Shown here one piece after another: positions 28,470 through 38,037 of a stretch of DNA of 64,000 nucleotides. This DNA comes from Pedobacter sp. Leaf170 (lineage in GTDB: Bacteria > Bacteroidota > Bacteroidia > Sphingobacteriales > Sphingobacteriaceae), in the NCBI RefSeq assembly GCF_920984665.1, contig NZ_CAKLBP010000005.1, forward strand, positions 336,244 through 400,243. Direction: 5' to 3'. The position numbers were made by a program, and so were the translations under genes. The notes beneath the pieces are model-generated. The model did no database searches. It was not told the origin of the DNA and saw only the letters and a list, made by a program, of their open reading frames with translations. Numbering within the stretch: the first letter of the stretch is position 1; the number at the start of each line of letters is the position of its first letter.

Positions 28470-29162
28470 ATGAACAATTATTTTTTATTGCTAATTGGTT
28501 TGTTTTTAGGGATACTGGCGCTCTTAATAGGAAACTATTTTTTCAAGTTAAGAAGGAAAAATGTATTTGATCTGCTTTTGGAGGAGACCGAGGCTTACGT
28601 TAGTCAACTCTTTCAACAGCACTGGCATACCGATCTGGTATACCATGACCTCGAACACACAAAGCTTGTAGTTAGCCGAACACGCGAAATTGCTTCGAAC
28701 TACCGCCTGGACAAGCTCCGTGAGTTTGTACTCTTCGCCGCAGCTTGGTTTCACGACACCGGGCAGCTTTTGGGCAGCCCCGCTGGTCATGAAGAGAGAA
28801 GCGTGATTTTAATGCGAGAGTTTATGCTCGATAGAGGAATTGAACTAGATGTTATTTTCGATATAGCGGCTTGCATTCGGGCAACTACAATACCTCATGA
28901 TCCCAGGAATACGATCCAGGAGATCATCTGTGATGCGGACACCTATAACCTTGGAAACGAGGAATTCCTGATAACTGATGAGAAGGTGGCAAGAGAGGTC
29001 AATAAAAGAAGCGGAATGGATTTGACAGAATGGGATAATAAAACACTCAACTTCTTAACTGCACATCGTTTTTTTACTCCATACTGCAGGTCTTTACTGG
29101 CAACAGGAAAACAAGCAAATATTGAAACGGTCAAAGCGCGGATAAAGAAAAAACAACACTAA
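28470..29162 (+). CDS. HD-domain phosphohydrolase
   Basis: A 230-residue protein with one N-terminal helix (about 5-24) and then an HD domain. Metal ligands are visible as VYHDLEHTKLV near 53, AAWFHDTGQLLG near 92 with the HD pair, HEERS near 109 and the later ICDADTYNLG near 152. This arrangement belongs to small HD hydrolases acting on nucleotides or related phosphates. It follows the LTA-synthase-like gene by 7 nt and precedes mgtC by 3 nt. Confidence 0.85.
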   Translation: MNNYFLLLIGLFLGILALLIGNYFFKLRRKNVFDLLLEETEAYVSQLFQQHWHTDLVYHDLEHTKLVVSRTREIASNYRLDKLREFVLFAAAWFHDTGQLLGSPAGHEERSVILMREFMLDRGIELDVIFDIAACIRATTIPHDPRNTIQEIICDADTYNLGNEEFLITDEKVAREVNKRSGMDLTEWDNKTLNFLTAHRFFTPYCRSLLATGKQANIETVKARIKKKQH

Positions 29163-29165
29163 AAA

Positions 29166-29630
29166 ATGGAAATGGAAAACGAATGGGATATAATCCTAAG
29201 GCTTCTTGTAGCTTTCATTCTTGGATGCATCATCGGTCTTGACCGTGAAAAACATGGCAGGAGTGCCGGAATACGTACTTATGCCGCGGTGTGTCTCGGC
29301 GCCGCACTCTTCACCGCCATTGGCGAGCATATGGGGGACACAGCGGCAGCCTCTAGAATCATTGCCAACGTTCTGGTGGGCATTGGTTTTTTGGGTGCAG
29401 GAATCATTTACAAGAATGATCAAACCAACACTTCACAAGGCCTCACTACCGCAGCTACCCTGTGGTGTACCGCGGGAATCGGTGTGGCCGTAGGACTTAA
29501 CATGTTCCTCATCGCAGTAGCTGCTGCCCTGGGAATCTATTTCTTGCTGAGTCTTCATCACCAGAAATGGTACGTAAAATGGAAAAAGAAATTTAAACAT
29601 GAGAATGACTCGCATACCGCTGATGATTAA
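29166..29630 (+). CDS. MgtC/SapB family membrane protein
   Basis: A 154-residue protein with four helices. It shows the family pattern LLVAFILGCIIGLDREKHGRSAGIRTYAAVC in the first third (given here as the run LGCIIGLDRE then AGIRTY), then VLVGIGFLGAGIIYK and GLTTAATLWCTAGIGVAVGL. MgtC proteins act in adaptation to low Mg2+ and modulate ATP synthase in some bacteria. Here it sits among envelope and metal genes without obvious Mg-specific regulation. Confidence 0.88.
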   Translation: MEMENEWDIILRLLVAFILGCIIGLDREKHGRSAGIRTYAAVCLGAALFTAIGEHMGDTAAASRIIANVLVGIGFLGAGIIYKNDQTNTSQGLTTAATLWCTAGIGVAVGLNMFLIAVAAALGIYFLLSLHHQKWYVKWKKKFKHENDSHTADD

Positions 29631-29642
29631 AATATATATAAG

Positions 29643-30434
29643 ATGAGTTTTTTTAGAATATTATTTTGGTTGCTGTTCACATTCCTGCATCCCTTTGCAT
29701 CCTTTTCACAAAAACCAGGGGATACGTTGCTGATGAAAAAACAGACCCTTGCGGACGGCATAACAGAACACGGCGACTTTAAGATTCGGATGTCACCAAT
29801 AGTGGGAGCTGCAGCCTCAGCAAGTATAGTTTACGGATTTGTAAAGCTGGGAAGCCACGAACTCACAGACCTTGATATTGCCGCCAGGCAGGAGTTTGCA
29901 CTTGAGCATCCGCACAATAAGTTTAGGATAGATGACTATCTGCAGTTCGCCCCCGGGGTATTGGCGCTAGGCCTGAGCACGGCTGGCATACAAGGAAGAA
30001 ATAAAACCATTGACCAGGCCGGGGTCTATCTGCTGAGCAATATCATACTTACCGCCACCTGCCAATCCCTTAAAAGGATCACCCAGGTGACCAGGCCGGA
30101 CGGATCCAGCAACGCATTTCCTTCAGGGCATACCGCAGAGGCATTCGCATCGGCAGAACTGCTCAGTCAGGAATATAAGGAAAGATCAGTTATTTACCCC
30201 ATTTCAGGCTATGCTGCCGCAGTGGCAACCGCATATTACCGGATGTATAATAATAAGCACTGGCTCAGTGATGTTGTAGCAGGAGCAGGGATAGGTTTTC
30301 TTTCCACGCGGGCATCTTACTGGCTATATCCAAAGATTAAAAAAATCTTTACACAAAAGGAAATCGGGCGTTCAGTAGTAATGCCCAGCTACAGTCACGG
30401 AGCAATTGGAGCCGGTATATTCAGTTACTTTTAA
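29643..30434 (+). CDS. Secreted PAP2 phosphatase
   Basis: A 263-residue protein with a signal peptide at about 1-23. It has an intact PAP2 site: KRITQVTRPDGS near 142, FPSGHTAEAFAS near 157 and YYRMYNNKHWLSDVVAG near 197, so the catalytic His and Asp are in place, unlike in the PAP2-fold protein encoded near 24 kb. It probably dephosphorylates lipid pyrophosphates or similar substrates on the periplasmic side. It ends the tightly spaced run that began at 26.5 kb. Confidence 0.88.
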   Translation: MSFFRILFWLLFTFLHPFASFSQKPGDTLLMKKQTLADGITEHGDFKIRMSPIVGAAASASIVYGFVKLGSHELTDLDIAARQEFALEHPHNKFRIDDYLQFAPGVLALGLSTAGIQGRNKTIDQAGVYLLSNIILTATCQSLKRITQVTRPDGSSNAFPSGHTAEAFASAELLSQEYKERSVIYPISGYAAAVATAYYRMYNNKHWLSDVVAGAGIGFLSTRASYWLYPKIKKIFTQKEIGRSVVMPSYSHGAIGAGIFSYF

Positions 30435-30669
30435 AAACAGTGCGGTTAGAATATAATTTCGTTACCGCTGCAATTTCAAAATAGGTTGCACCGCTGCGCG
30501 TAAAGTCAAGCGTAGAATCGCAATAATGCACAGGATGCTGAAAACATCAAGCAATAAACAAAATAAATTAAAAGTAGGACATCTTCTTATAGTACTTGTT
30601 AGGCTATAAAGTTACCAAAAAAAGGTGATAAGCACAGGAGATTTCCAGTAAAAATAGATTAAGGAATTC

Positions 30670-30891
30670 ATGAGAAAAAATAAAAAGAACCCATATACCC
30701 AAGCAGTCCCTCTCCATGTCTCTGGCCGAAGAAAAATGCTACTCAGGGTGTTGATTATAGCGGCAGTGACACTCTTTACAATACTTTTATGGTTCATGGC
30801 CTTGATATCCCCTAAAGGACATGGGCATAAGGGTCGTATTGAAAGTAAGTCAGTTCCAGGTTCAAATCGATCGCGGTTGAAAGCAATGTAA
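30670..30891 (+). CDS. Small basic single-pass membrane protein, unknown function
   Basis: A 73-residue protein with a basic N-terminus, one hydrophobic helix (VLIIAAVTLFTILLWFMAL, about 28-46) and a short tail with HGHKG. It starts 236 nt after the PAP2 gene and 12 nt before the next gene. I do not recognise a family. Confidence rests on coding-like composition and position. Confidence 0.5.
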   Translation: MRKNKKNPYTQAVPLHVSGRRKMLLRVLIIAAVTLFTILLWFMALISPKGHGHKGRIESKSVPGSNRSRLKAM

Positions 30892-30902
30892 ATAAATTCA
30901 TT

Positions 30903-31295
30903 ATGAACTTCCGCCTGGTCTACACCGTTCTTTTACTTGCATTCAGTTTCCTGCTGGATCAGTGCCTCGTGCTCGAGAATCCACACAATAAAATTTCACA
31001 GTATAATCAGCGTGCTAAACACGGTGCCGGGGAGTTTGAAACTGTCCTGCATGCCATCATTTTATCTTCAAGCCATCAGGAAGTTAATCAGGAAAAAGAT
31101 AAATTTAGTTTCGACACTTTCAGAACACTCAACCATCCGTATTTTTTTCTGACCTCCCACCTGTTGCAGGCGAAACCGGTTCTCCAAAATTCCTCAATAC
31201 GTACTTATTTTCTTAAATCTCCCTGTTTTCGAGGACCACCGAAATCCGTTTATAATACTTTGGCCGGCCTCTCTGACTTGCAAAGCATGTCTTAA
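30903..31295 (+). CDS. Small secreted protein, unknown function
   Basis: A 130-residue product with a signal-like hydrophobic start (about 4-18, then DQC). The rest is soluble, with SSSHQEVNQ, a hydrophobic YFFLTSHLL and a tail containing FRGPPKSVYN. The PP near the end and the size recall the secreted HYC_CC_PP-type protein at the start of the window, but there is no Cys pair. The assignment is therefore left open. Confidence 0.5.
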   Translation: MNFRLVYTVLLLAFSFLLDQCLVLENPHNKISQYNQRAKHGAGEFETVLHAIILSSSHQEVNQEKDKFSFDTFRTLNHPYFFLTSHLLQAKPVLQNSSIRTYFLKSPCFRGPPKSVYNTLAGLSDLQSMS

Positions 31296-31410
31296 GGAGA
31301 ACTTTCAAACCCCTTGCCGCGGCGTTACTGGCCAATATTACTTTTTACATAACTGTTTACCCGAACAGCAGGCCTAATGTTGCCTGCCGTCTAAATCTTT
31401 TTTACATGTC

Positions 31411-32883
31411 ATGCGAAAAAACCTAACTGCCGGCCTATCTCCAGCTGTTTTTTATATGCTATGTGCTATCCTGGTCATTCGTGTTATTGCTGTGTTTTCA
31501 ATGGGACCAATGCCGCAGGATGCGTATTACTTTTTTTATGCCAGCCACCCCAGTCTTTCCTATTTTGACCACCCTCCGGCCATTTCCTGGTTAATCAGGA
31601 TTTTTACAGAAATTTTTGGCAAAAATCCAACTGCCATTAAGCTCGGGGATTCGGTACTCACCGTTCTTACCTCCATTGCCGTTTTCAATCTGTCACTTCG
31701 GTTCTATCCTTCAGGTCAGTCAAAAAAAGTAATTGTGCTATTTTTATCCACCTTAATGGTAAGCATCCTTTCCTTGATTTCCACCCCGGATACCCCGCTG
31801 CTTTTCTTCTGGGCACTTGCCCTTTGCAAAATCCATGATGCAGTGTTCAGAAAAAGAAAAATAGACTGGATTTATGCCGGTATACTTATGGGACTCGCTT
31901 TTGATAGCAAATATACAGCCGTCTTCCTTCCTGCAGGAATGTTCATTTTCTTATTGTTTTCCTCCTCAAACAGGAAACAACTTCTGACCATATGGCCCTG
32001 GCTATCAGTGTTGCTGATGATAATGGTTTCTTCACCGGTGATTATATGGAACTGGAATAACAACTTTGCATCTTTCGCTTTTCAGGGTACAAAACGCATG
32101 AATTCTGTTTCTGAACTTCAGTTTAGCCCAAGGTTTATCTTTGGTCTCTTTGGCCATCAACTCGCGCTGCTTATCCCTGTCGCTTTTGCCTTTTTGTTTC
32201 GCGCTACTTATCTGATGTTCAGCCTGAAAGAAAAAGGTAGATTCAAGCTTTCTGCAGGGCAGATCTTTTTGCTCGCTTTCTTTCTGCCCATTTTCATGAT
32301 TTTTCTCTCGCTCTCGCCTTTTTACTGGGTAAAGATTAACTGGATGATGCCGGCTTATATCACAGGCATTATTCTGGTAGGTGGGATAATCCCGGACCGT
32401 TGGATAAAGATTCAGCTTATCATTTCACTGATTATCCATGCAGGGCTTTTCGTGGAGATAGTATTCTATCCCGTACCGGTTCGTTCAGATGATACATGGG
32501 TAGGATGGGAAGAACTCCATAGGAAATCACAAATCCTTAAAACACAATATAAAGCCGACTTCATCTTTTCTGCTGACAGTTATAAAACATCAGCTGAACT
32601 CAATCTCTTAAGCCGGGAATTTATATATGGGCAAAACGTGATCGGCGAGCACGCACTACATTTCAGCTACATTGGAACGGATCTTTCCAAGCTAAAAGGT
32701 AAAAACGCAATATTTCTGGATTCAGAGCCATCGTTTAAAAACCTGGCAAGGAAAGCTGGAGATCCACCTGCAATAAATGGCCATTTTACAAGTGTCAGGC
32801 AGCTCCGGCCAATTGTAATTTTCAGAAACGGAAGACCGGTAAGAAAATTTCTGGTCTATTTCTGCCAGAATTATATCCCTTGA
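31411..32883 (+). CDS. GT39/ArnT-like membrane glycosyltransferase
   Basis: A 490-residue protein with about ten helices. The N-terminal loop PQDAYYFFYASHPSLSYFDHPP (here the parts MPQDAYY and DHPP, about 32-54) holds the acidic residue and DHPP motif of GT39/ArnT enzymes. ISTPDTPLLFFWALAL near 127 and FAFLFRATYL are further landmarks, and a soluble C-terminal domain follows. It transfers a sugar from a polyprenyl carrier to an envelope acceptor. The gene starts 115 nt after the preceding hypothetical. Confidence 0.85.
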   Translation: MRKNLTAGLSPAVFYMLCAILVIRVIAVFSMGPMPQDAYYFFYASHPSLSYFDHPPAISWLIRIFTEIFGKNPTAIKLGDSVLTVLTSIAVFNLSLRFYPSGQSKKVIVLFLSTLMVSILSLISTPDTPLLFFWALALCKIHDAVFRKRKIDWIYAGILMGLAFDSKYTAVFLPAGMFIFLLFSSSNRKQLLTIWPWLSVLLMIMVSSPVIIWNWNNNFASFAFQGTKRMNSVSELQFSPRFIFGLFGHQLALLIPVAFAFLFRATYLMFSLKEKGRFKLSAGQIFLLAFFLPIFMIFLSLSPFYWVKINWMMPAYITGIILVGGIIPDRWIKIQLIISLIIHAGLFVEIVFYPVPVRSDDTWVGWEELHRKSQILKTQYKADFIFSADSYKTSAELNLLSREFIYGQNVIGEHALHFSYIGTDLSKLKGKNAIFLDSEPSFKNLARKAGDPPAINGHFTSVRQLRPIVIFRNGRPVRKFLVYFCQNYIP

Positions 32884-33054
32884 AGAGTCGGCTAAATCAA
32901 ATGCCAAACACCAATTAAAATTCTTTTTGCAAAACGAAACAACCATAAAATGAATTTGCAAAGTGAAAGCGGAAACTATATATTTATTTGGATAATAACA
33001 AAATATCAATCACTGCACAACGTGCATTTCATGCTAAATAGACAAAATAAGAAC

Positions 33055-33942
33055 ATGCTTATAAATAAAAAAATATCAGTGCTATACTTCATTAGGTTAA
33101 TAAAATGGGATATCATAACAATTGGAATATATGCCATAGTTGCTGGAACGCTCGATCATTATGGTTTCTTCGAACAAATTAAAATCCCTTTGGCGCTTTC
33201 TGCCTTTGTGGGTACGACCCTTTCGCTCTTGCTTGCTTTCAGGACCTCGCAGTCTTATGAACGCTGGTGGGAAGCAAGAGTGGTTTGGGGCGCAATAGTG
33301 AACGATAGCAGGACACTGATAAGGCAATTGACCCTATTCCTTCCAAAACACAAGGATAGAGCTGATTTACTTGAATCATTTGCGACTCGTCAGGTGATCT
33401 GGTGTTTTGCGCTCTCAGAGTCGCTGAGGAAGACTGCTCCTTCTACAAAAGTGAAGAATTATTTTATCAAGCATAATCTCAACAGTGAAAACCAAGCAAA
33501 TTTATTACTCATCCGCCACAGCTCAGCGCTGGCCTCGGCCAGTGAACGTGGTCAGATGGATCCCAACAAAGTTGTACAAATCGATTCCACCATTGCCCGC
33601 CTGTGCGATTCAATGGGAAAATGCGAACGAATTAAAAACACGATCTTTCCACGCTCATATAGTGTACTCATTCATTTTCTGATCTATGTCCTAATGACTA
33701 TTATGCCTTTTGGACTGGAAGATGAAACACCAGTTGTAGAAATAATGTTGATATTTCTCGTTCCGATTCTCTTTATTATGATCGAAAAAACAGCAATCAT
33801 TATGCAGGATCCATTCGAAAATGTTCCCACCGATACGCCGATGACAGCAATCTGCATGACCATAGAGCGGAATCTGATGGAGATGATAGAACACCCACCG
33901 ATGGCGCAGCCAAAAGCTGATAACACATACTTTATTATGTAA
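33055..33942 (+). CDS. Bestrophin-family channel
   Basis: A 295-residue membrane protein from the ATG at 33055; the frame is open to 32950, but those extra residues are not part of the family. Key blocks are LSLLLAFRTSQSYERWWEARVVWG (parts LAFRTSQSYERWWE), NDSRTLIRQL, LIYVLMTIMPFGLED, and the C-terminal QDPFENVPTDTPM, which is the conserved acidic QDPF cluster. Bacterial bestrophins conduct cations or anions across the inner membrane. Confidence 0.9.
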   Translation: MLINKKISVLYFIRLIKWDIITIGIYAIVAGTLDHYGFFEQIKIPLALSAFVGTTLSLLLAFRTSQSYERWWEARVVWGAIVNDSRTLIRQLTLFLPKHKDRADLLESFATRQVIWCFALSESLRKTAPSTKVKNYFIKHNLNSENQANLLLIRHSSALASASERGQMDPNKVVQIDSTIARLCDSMGKCERIKNTIFPRSYSVLIHFLIYVLMTIMPFGLEDETPVVEIMLIFLVPILFIMIEKTAIIMQDPFENVPTDTPMTAICMTIERNLMEMIEHPPMAQPKADNTYFIM

Positions 33943-34083
33943 TGGCAATATCAGGAATTTTCTACAGATATTAGATGGTTTATTTTATTGGATACAAAAC
34001 TGCCAAGGCCCCTATTCAGACAGGGATACTGATAATAGATGAGGTTGATCTTTACAAACCTATTACTTTGATAGTTAATAAGT

Positions 34084-34115
34084 GGAAAGGAATATCGGCT
34101 CGCACATTCCTTTCC
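34084..34115. terminator. Hairpin between convergent genes
   Basis: GGAAAGGAAT (34084-34093) and ATTCCTTTCC (34106-34115) pair perfectly over 10 bp with a 12-nt loop. It lies 12 nt past the stop of the minus-strand His-rich gene and about 140 nt past the bestrophin stop. It could end transcription from both sides, although there is no strong U-run. Confidence 0.6.
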
Positions 34116-34127
34116 AAACTGCCATAA

Positions 34128-34322
34128 TTAACTTTTTTTTGTGTTCTTATGTTCATCATCGTTATGGTGTTCAGCCTCAGAATGGTGTTCTTTCTCTTTG
34201 TGATGTTCCATTTCATTCGCATGCTCAGGCCCTTCATGATGCTCTTTGTGGGGGTGATGCTCCTGATGTTCATGGTGTTCCGGATGCTTTTGACTCTCTT
34301 TTTTTGAATTTTCTGTGTTCAT
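34128..34322 (-). CDS. 64-residue His/Glu-rich metal-binding peptide
   Basis: A 64-residue product of very biased composition. About 18 His and many Glu residues are arranged as HH pairs (HPEHHEH, HHPHKEHH, EHHNDDEH), ending NTKKS. It has no signal peptide or membrane segment, so it is probably cytoplasmic. His-rich peptides such as Hpn store or buffer Ni/Zn/Cu, and the neighbouring Zn/Cd ATPase fits that idea. A hairpin follows its stop. The opposite-strand frame is a shadow. Confidence 0.65.
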   Translation of the reverse strand: MNTENSKKESQKHPEHHEHQEHHPHKEHHEGPEHANEMEHHKEKEHHSEAEHHNDDEHKNTKKS

Positions 34323-34347
34323 GACTTTAAATTTTAGTGATTAAAAA

Positions 34348-34734
34348 TTATTTACCAGAGCGCTTGATTTTAGAGGTGTTTTTGAGAAAAAAAGTGTCAG
34401 CAAATGCTTTCATCACCCTATCTAACTGGATGGTAGGAAAGTGATGGCTTTTTGTTGATAAGTTTATTGCGTTGAGCTTACGTATACCTTTATTTATTGG
34501 TAATTCTAACCTCCATCGGCCAGCCACGAAGACTTTGTTTGTTGGATGACCGTCATCATCGAATAAAGAAAACCCTTTCCAGCTTTTTAATTTTTGAATT
34601 GTGTTTGCCAGTAGTACATCAGAGGCCGAAAGCCCGGTTTCCAGGGCTATAGCCAAATTAATATTATCCCTGTAGCAAAATCGTATAGTATGAAGGTATA
34701 GGGCAGCCGGAATAACAGTTTCCACATTTTTCAT
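34348..34734 (-). CDS. Hypothetical protein, unknown function
   Basis: A 128-residue product when started at the ATG at 34732-34734; the frame stays open to 34908, but the extra part looks non-coding. It reads IPAALYLHTIRF, LAIALETGLSASDVLLANTIQKLKSW and VAGRWRLELP. It is soluble and mildly basic, without motifs I recognise. It lies upstream of, and co-directional with, the His-rich gene, so the two may form a transcript. Confidence 0.5.
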   Translation of the reverse strand: MKNVETVIPAALYLHTIRFCYRDNINLAIALETGLSASDVLLANTIQKLKSWKGFSLFDDDGHPTNKVFVAGRWRLELPINKGIRKLNAINLSTKSHHFPTIQLDRVMKAFADTFFLKNTSKIKRSGK

Positions 34735-35397
34735 TATAAACTGATGTTTTGTTATTATAAAAACAACAGTGAAGCGAATTAGTTTAAAAAATGTTGATGT
34801 ATTTTCGTACGAATGGGAAGACTGCTGCTGACCCTTGGTACTTAATCTATAACCAAAATAGTGCAACGAAAAAGTGTGTCTTCCAATCTGTGAGGCATTG
34901 TTACTCACGTTTTATCATGACTTATATAGGAGCGCCGGCAGCTATTTATGTATGGTGAGCGTCAAGTTTGATAATATCGGTATAGCTGTAAAGACTTTCT
35001 GTTAATATTGATTATTATTCTCCGGCCTTTTATTTTATTTTTGTGTGAATGTTTCTTTTATCAGTATTTTGAAACCTATGTTCGAAAGTTATTTTGATTT
35101 TTGTCTGGTTACACTAAAGTTATTCCGGGCAGGGTAAAAGATAGAAGTAAAATAAAAAACTCCGATAAAATAGATCGCCACAGACTTACATTTTCAATTC
35201 CTGGAATGAAGTAAGCCATTGTAGGCCAAAGACGCTGTTTGACAATACCTCTGCCGTACGCTTCTCAGCACCAAGGCTTCGAATCGGATAGGTTGAAACT
35301 GAAGATAGACAATGCACAGCACCTTGTTATCAGAGTAATATTTGGCATGATACATGGAGAGGTTTATCACTGAAAAAGTACAATAAAAAATCATATT
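34735..35397. other. Non-coding gap before the Zn/Cd ATPase
   Basis: I see no supported gene in this stretch. It is A/T-rich, and the open frames on both strands lack motifs and overlap the ATPase start. A TAATATTTG string at 35337-35345 is close to, but not exactly, a -7 element. A promoter for the ATPase is expected here but cannot be pinned down. Confidence 0.5.
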
Positions 35398-37413
35398 ATG
35401 AAGGACTGTTGCGAAAACGATGATATTAAGGCAGAAGCACCGAAAAATAATATTCGGCAAACTGCTCCAGCTTATAAGGCGGAAGCCGGCGCGCTTCATA
35501 TTAACGAAGATAGCGTTGCGGATCATGATCGCAAAACGGGTGCCGGTGATAAGCCACAATGGCAACAGCATCTTGGACTGCTATCGGGCCTGGCGATATT
35601 GATATGCGTTCTGGTGATGGACTATGGATTTAATATTAAACTTTCTAGATGGGTTTCATTAGCCGTCAACAGTATCGCCTATCTTCTCGCTGGATGGGGA
35701 GTACTTGTTTTAGCTTTTAGAAAAGCGATAAGGGGGGATATCTTCAATGAGTTTGTGCTGATGAGTGTGGCAACCTTAGGCGCATTCTTTATAGGGGAAT
35801 ATTCCGAAGGTGTTGCTGTAATGGTCTTTTACTCAATTGGTGAATGGTTCCAGGATGCAGCAGTGGACCGTGCGAAAGCAAGCATAAAAGCCCTGCTGGA
35901 CATAAGGCCCGATAAGGTTACCGTAATCAGAGATGGGAAAGCTGAGCTCGCTGGCTCTGCTGATGTAGAGCTCGGAGATACCATACAGGTGAAAGCTGGT
36001 GAAAAAGTTGGATTGGACGGCGAGCTACTCTCAGAAAAAGGATCCTTTAATACCGCTGCATTAACTGGAGAGAGTCGTCCTGACAGTAAATATAAAGGTG
36101 AAACCGTGCTGGCAGGAATGATCAATATAAACACCGTCTCAGAGATCAAGGTAACTGCACTGTTCAGGGACAGTAAGCTTAGCAGGATTCTGGAAATGGT
36201 ACAGGATGCATCCTCAAGAAAGTCGCAGACGCAGCTTTTTATTTCAAAATTTGCAAAGATATATACGCCCATAGTTTTCTTTTTGGCCTTAGCGCTAGCG
36301 CTGGTTCCGTATCTGTTTGTTGAAAATTATGTCTTTAATGACTGGCTTTATCGCGCGCTGGTATTTCTGGTGATCAGCTGCCCATGCGCACTTGTCGTAT
36401 CTATTCCTTTAGGATATTTTGGCGGGATTGGCCTGGCTTCGAAAAATGGGATTCTATTCAAGGGAGGTAACTTTTTGGACGTAATGACCAAGATAGATAC
36501 CATAGTAATGGATAAGACGGGAACATTGACCAAAGGGGTTTTCAAAGTTCAAAAAATAGTGCCCTCAGGGCTTGCCGAAAAAGATTTAATCAGACTGGCA
36601 GCAATTCTGGAAAAGAATTCAACCCATCCCGTTGGACAGGCAATTATTGAATATGCAGGAAAGGACGCAAGCGAGGGCACTGCAACTTCAATTGAAGAAA
36701 TATCCGGACACGGACTTAAAGGAGTAGTAGATGGAAAGCATGTGCTCGCAGGGAACCTTAAGCTACTAAAAAAATATAAGGTGGATTTTCCAAAGGATGT
36801 TGAGGAGATCTTAGATACCATTGTTGTGATCGCGGTGGATGAAAAATATGCCGGTTATATTACTATAGCAGATGAAATAAAAGAAGATGCGGGAGAAGGT
36901 GTTAAGCAGATGCAGGCCTTAAATATAAGGACTGTTATGTTGTCCGGCGACAAAAAAGCTGTAGTAGATCAGGTTGCAAACAGACTTAATATTGACTATG
37001 CTTTTGGCGATCTTTTGCCTGAAGGAAAAGTAGAAAAGATGGAGGCTTTGATAAAGGAGGGACGCCATATTGCTTTTGTGGGCGACGGGGTAAATGATGC
37101 CCCTGTAATTGCCCTGGCCGATGCGGGTATTGCCATGGGTGGGCTTGGAAGTGATGCAGCCATTGAAACGGCTGATATCGTAATACAAAATGACCAGATA
37201 ACAAAGATTGTTTTAGCTTTGAAGATAGGCAAGCTGACCCGTAACATCGTCTGGCAGAACATTATTTTGGCAATGGCAGTGAAGATCGCCGTGCTCTCTC
37301 TTGGGGCCTTCGGTGTTGCGAATCTCTGGGAGGCTGTAATTGCAGATGTGGGTGTAGCTTTCTTAGCTATTCTCAATGCAGTAAGAATACAGCGTAAAGA
37401 GATTGGGCAGTAA
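35398..37413 (+). CDS. zntA-like: Zn/Cd/Pb-type P1B ATPase
   Basis: A 671-residue ATPase. The N-terminus has no HMA domain but begins MKDCCEND, a possible metal clamp, followed by a His/Asp-containing linker. Membrane helices are followed by GEKVGLDGELL and LTGESRPDSK (actuator), ISCPCALVVSIPLG near residue 326, DKTGTLTKG near 371, LSGDKKAV and GDGVNDAPVIALADAG. The last helix contains DVGVAFLAILNAVRI. CPC followed by SIP and the final DxG agree with the Zn/Cd P1B-2 class. It stands alone, flanked by non-coding gaps. Confidence 0.9.
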   Translation: MKDCCENDDIKAEAPKNNIRQTAPAYKAEAGALHINEDSVADHDRKTGAGDKPQWQQHLGLLSGLAILICVLVMDYGFNIKLSRWVSLAVNSIAYLLAGWGVLVLAFRKAIRGDIFNEFVLMSVATLGAFFIGEYSEGVAVMVFYSIGEWFQDAAVDRAKASIKALLDIRPDKVTVIRDGKAELAGSADVELGDTIQVKAGEKVGLDGELLSEKGSFNTAALTGESRPDSKYKGETVLAGMININTVSEIKVTALFRDSKLSRILEMVQDASSRKSQTQLFISKFAKIYTPIVFFLALALALVPYLFVENYVFNDWLYRALVFLVISCPCALVVSIPLGYFGGIGLASKNGILFKGGNFLDVMTKIDTIVMDKTGTLTKGVFKVQKIVPSGLAEKDLIRLAAILEKNSTHPVGQAIIEYAGKDASEGTATSIEEISGHGLKGVVDGKHVLAGNLKLLKKYKVDFPKDVEEILDTIVVIAVDEKYAGYITIADEIKEDAGEGVKQMQALNIRTVMLSGDKKAVVDQVANRLNIDYAFGDLLPEGKVEKMEALIKEGRHIAFVGDGVNDAPVIALADAGIAMGGLGSDAAIETADIVIQNDQITKIVLALKIGKLTRNIVWQNIILAMAVKIAVLSLGAFGVANLWEAVIADVGVAFLAILNAVRIQRKEIGQ

Positions 37414-37443
37414 AAACCTGTAACGCATACGATGTAGAGCAGC

Positions 37444-37748
37444 TCATGCGGCACTTATTACCATGCAGAGTCCTATTGTGAATCCAAACAGAGCATCGAT
37501 AACATTATTTTGGCGCCTGATTGAGAGTACCGCCAATGCATACCAAACAGTACGCGACTGATTTTACAGTCCAGAAAATTTGTGTCGATCTAAAAGTTTC
37601 CCAAAGTGCGGGTCAAAGGAAACAAATTGCCAGGTCAGTCACCTCCAGAAATGGAATCCGTAGATAGGCTTCTTTGGCACCTTCTAACAAATGGTGGGCA
37701 GGGTCAAGAAATATAGCTCTAATTGGGGCATTCCCAATACTCAAATTA
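37444..37748 (-). pseudogene. Decayed coding remnant of unknown membrane protein
   Basis: Reading the minus strand gives coding-like blocks in shifting frames: APIRAIFLDPAHHLLEGAKE and LRIPFLEVTDLA, then a shift to DPHFGKLLDRHKFSG, an in-frame stop, and TVWYALAVLSIRRQNN, IDALFGFTIGLCMVISAA before a final TGA at 37444-37446. One frameshift and one stop break it. The hydrophobic tail suggests a membrane protein C-terminus. I cannot name the family. It lies convergent to the ATPase gene. Confidence 0.35.
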
Positions 37749-38037
37749 CTTTATTGCATCCTCATTGGCATCCATTTATTCGTTTAGGTTAAAAATTCCT
37801 AGGAAGATAAGAAAAGTTCGCAGTCGGTTTGTTAGCCTGTCTCTGGGTACTCGGCAGCGGTTGCACCCGCTATTGACGCAGGATGGTTTTTCAGTTTTGC
37901 TACTCATCCACGAAATCGTGTTTTTGGGACACAAACCGTCCATTCCCTGGGGTTTGTTGATAAATGCTGCCTGCTGTGGCCTCTCAGATATACATCGGGA
38001 AATCCTCTTTAGATTCCGGCTAAAATAGATGACAGAA
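37749..38037. other. Gap without supported gene
   Basis: Short frames exist on both strands here, but none has a recognisable start context or motif. I see nothing further in it. Confidence 0.4.

Noticed and set aside
35194..35571. 125-codon minus-strand frame over the start of the Zn/Cd ATPase
   Set aside because: Half of it is antisense to the ATPase; no recognisable protein features.
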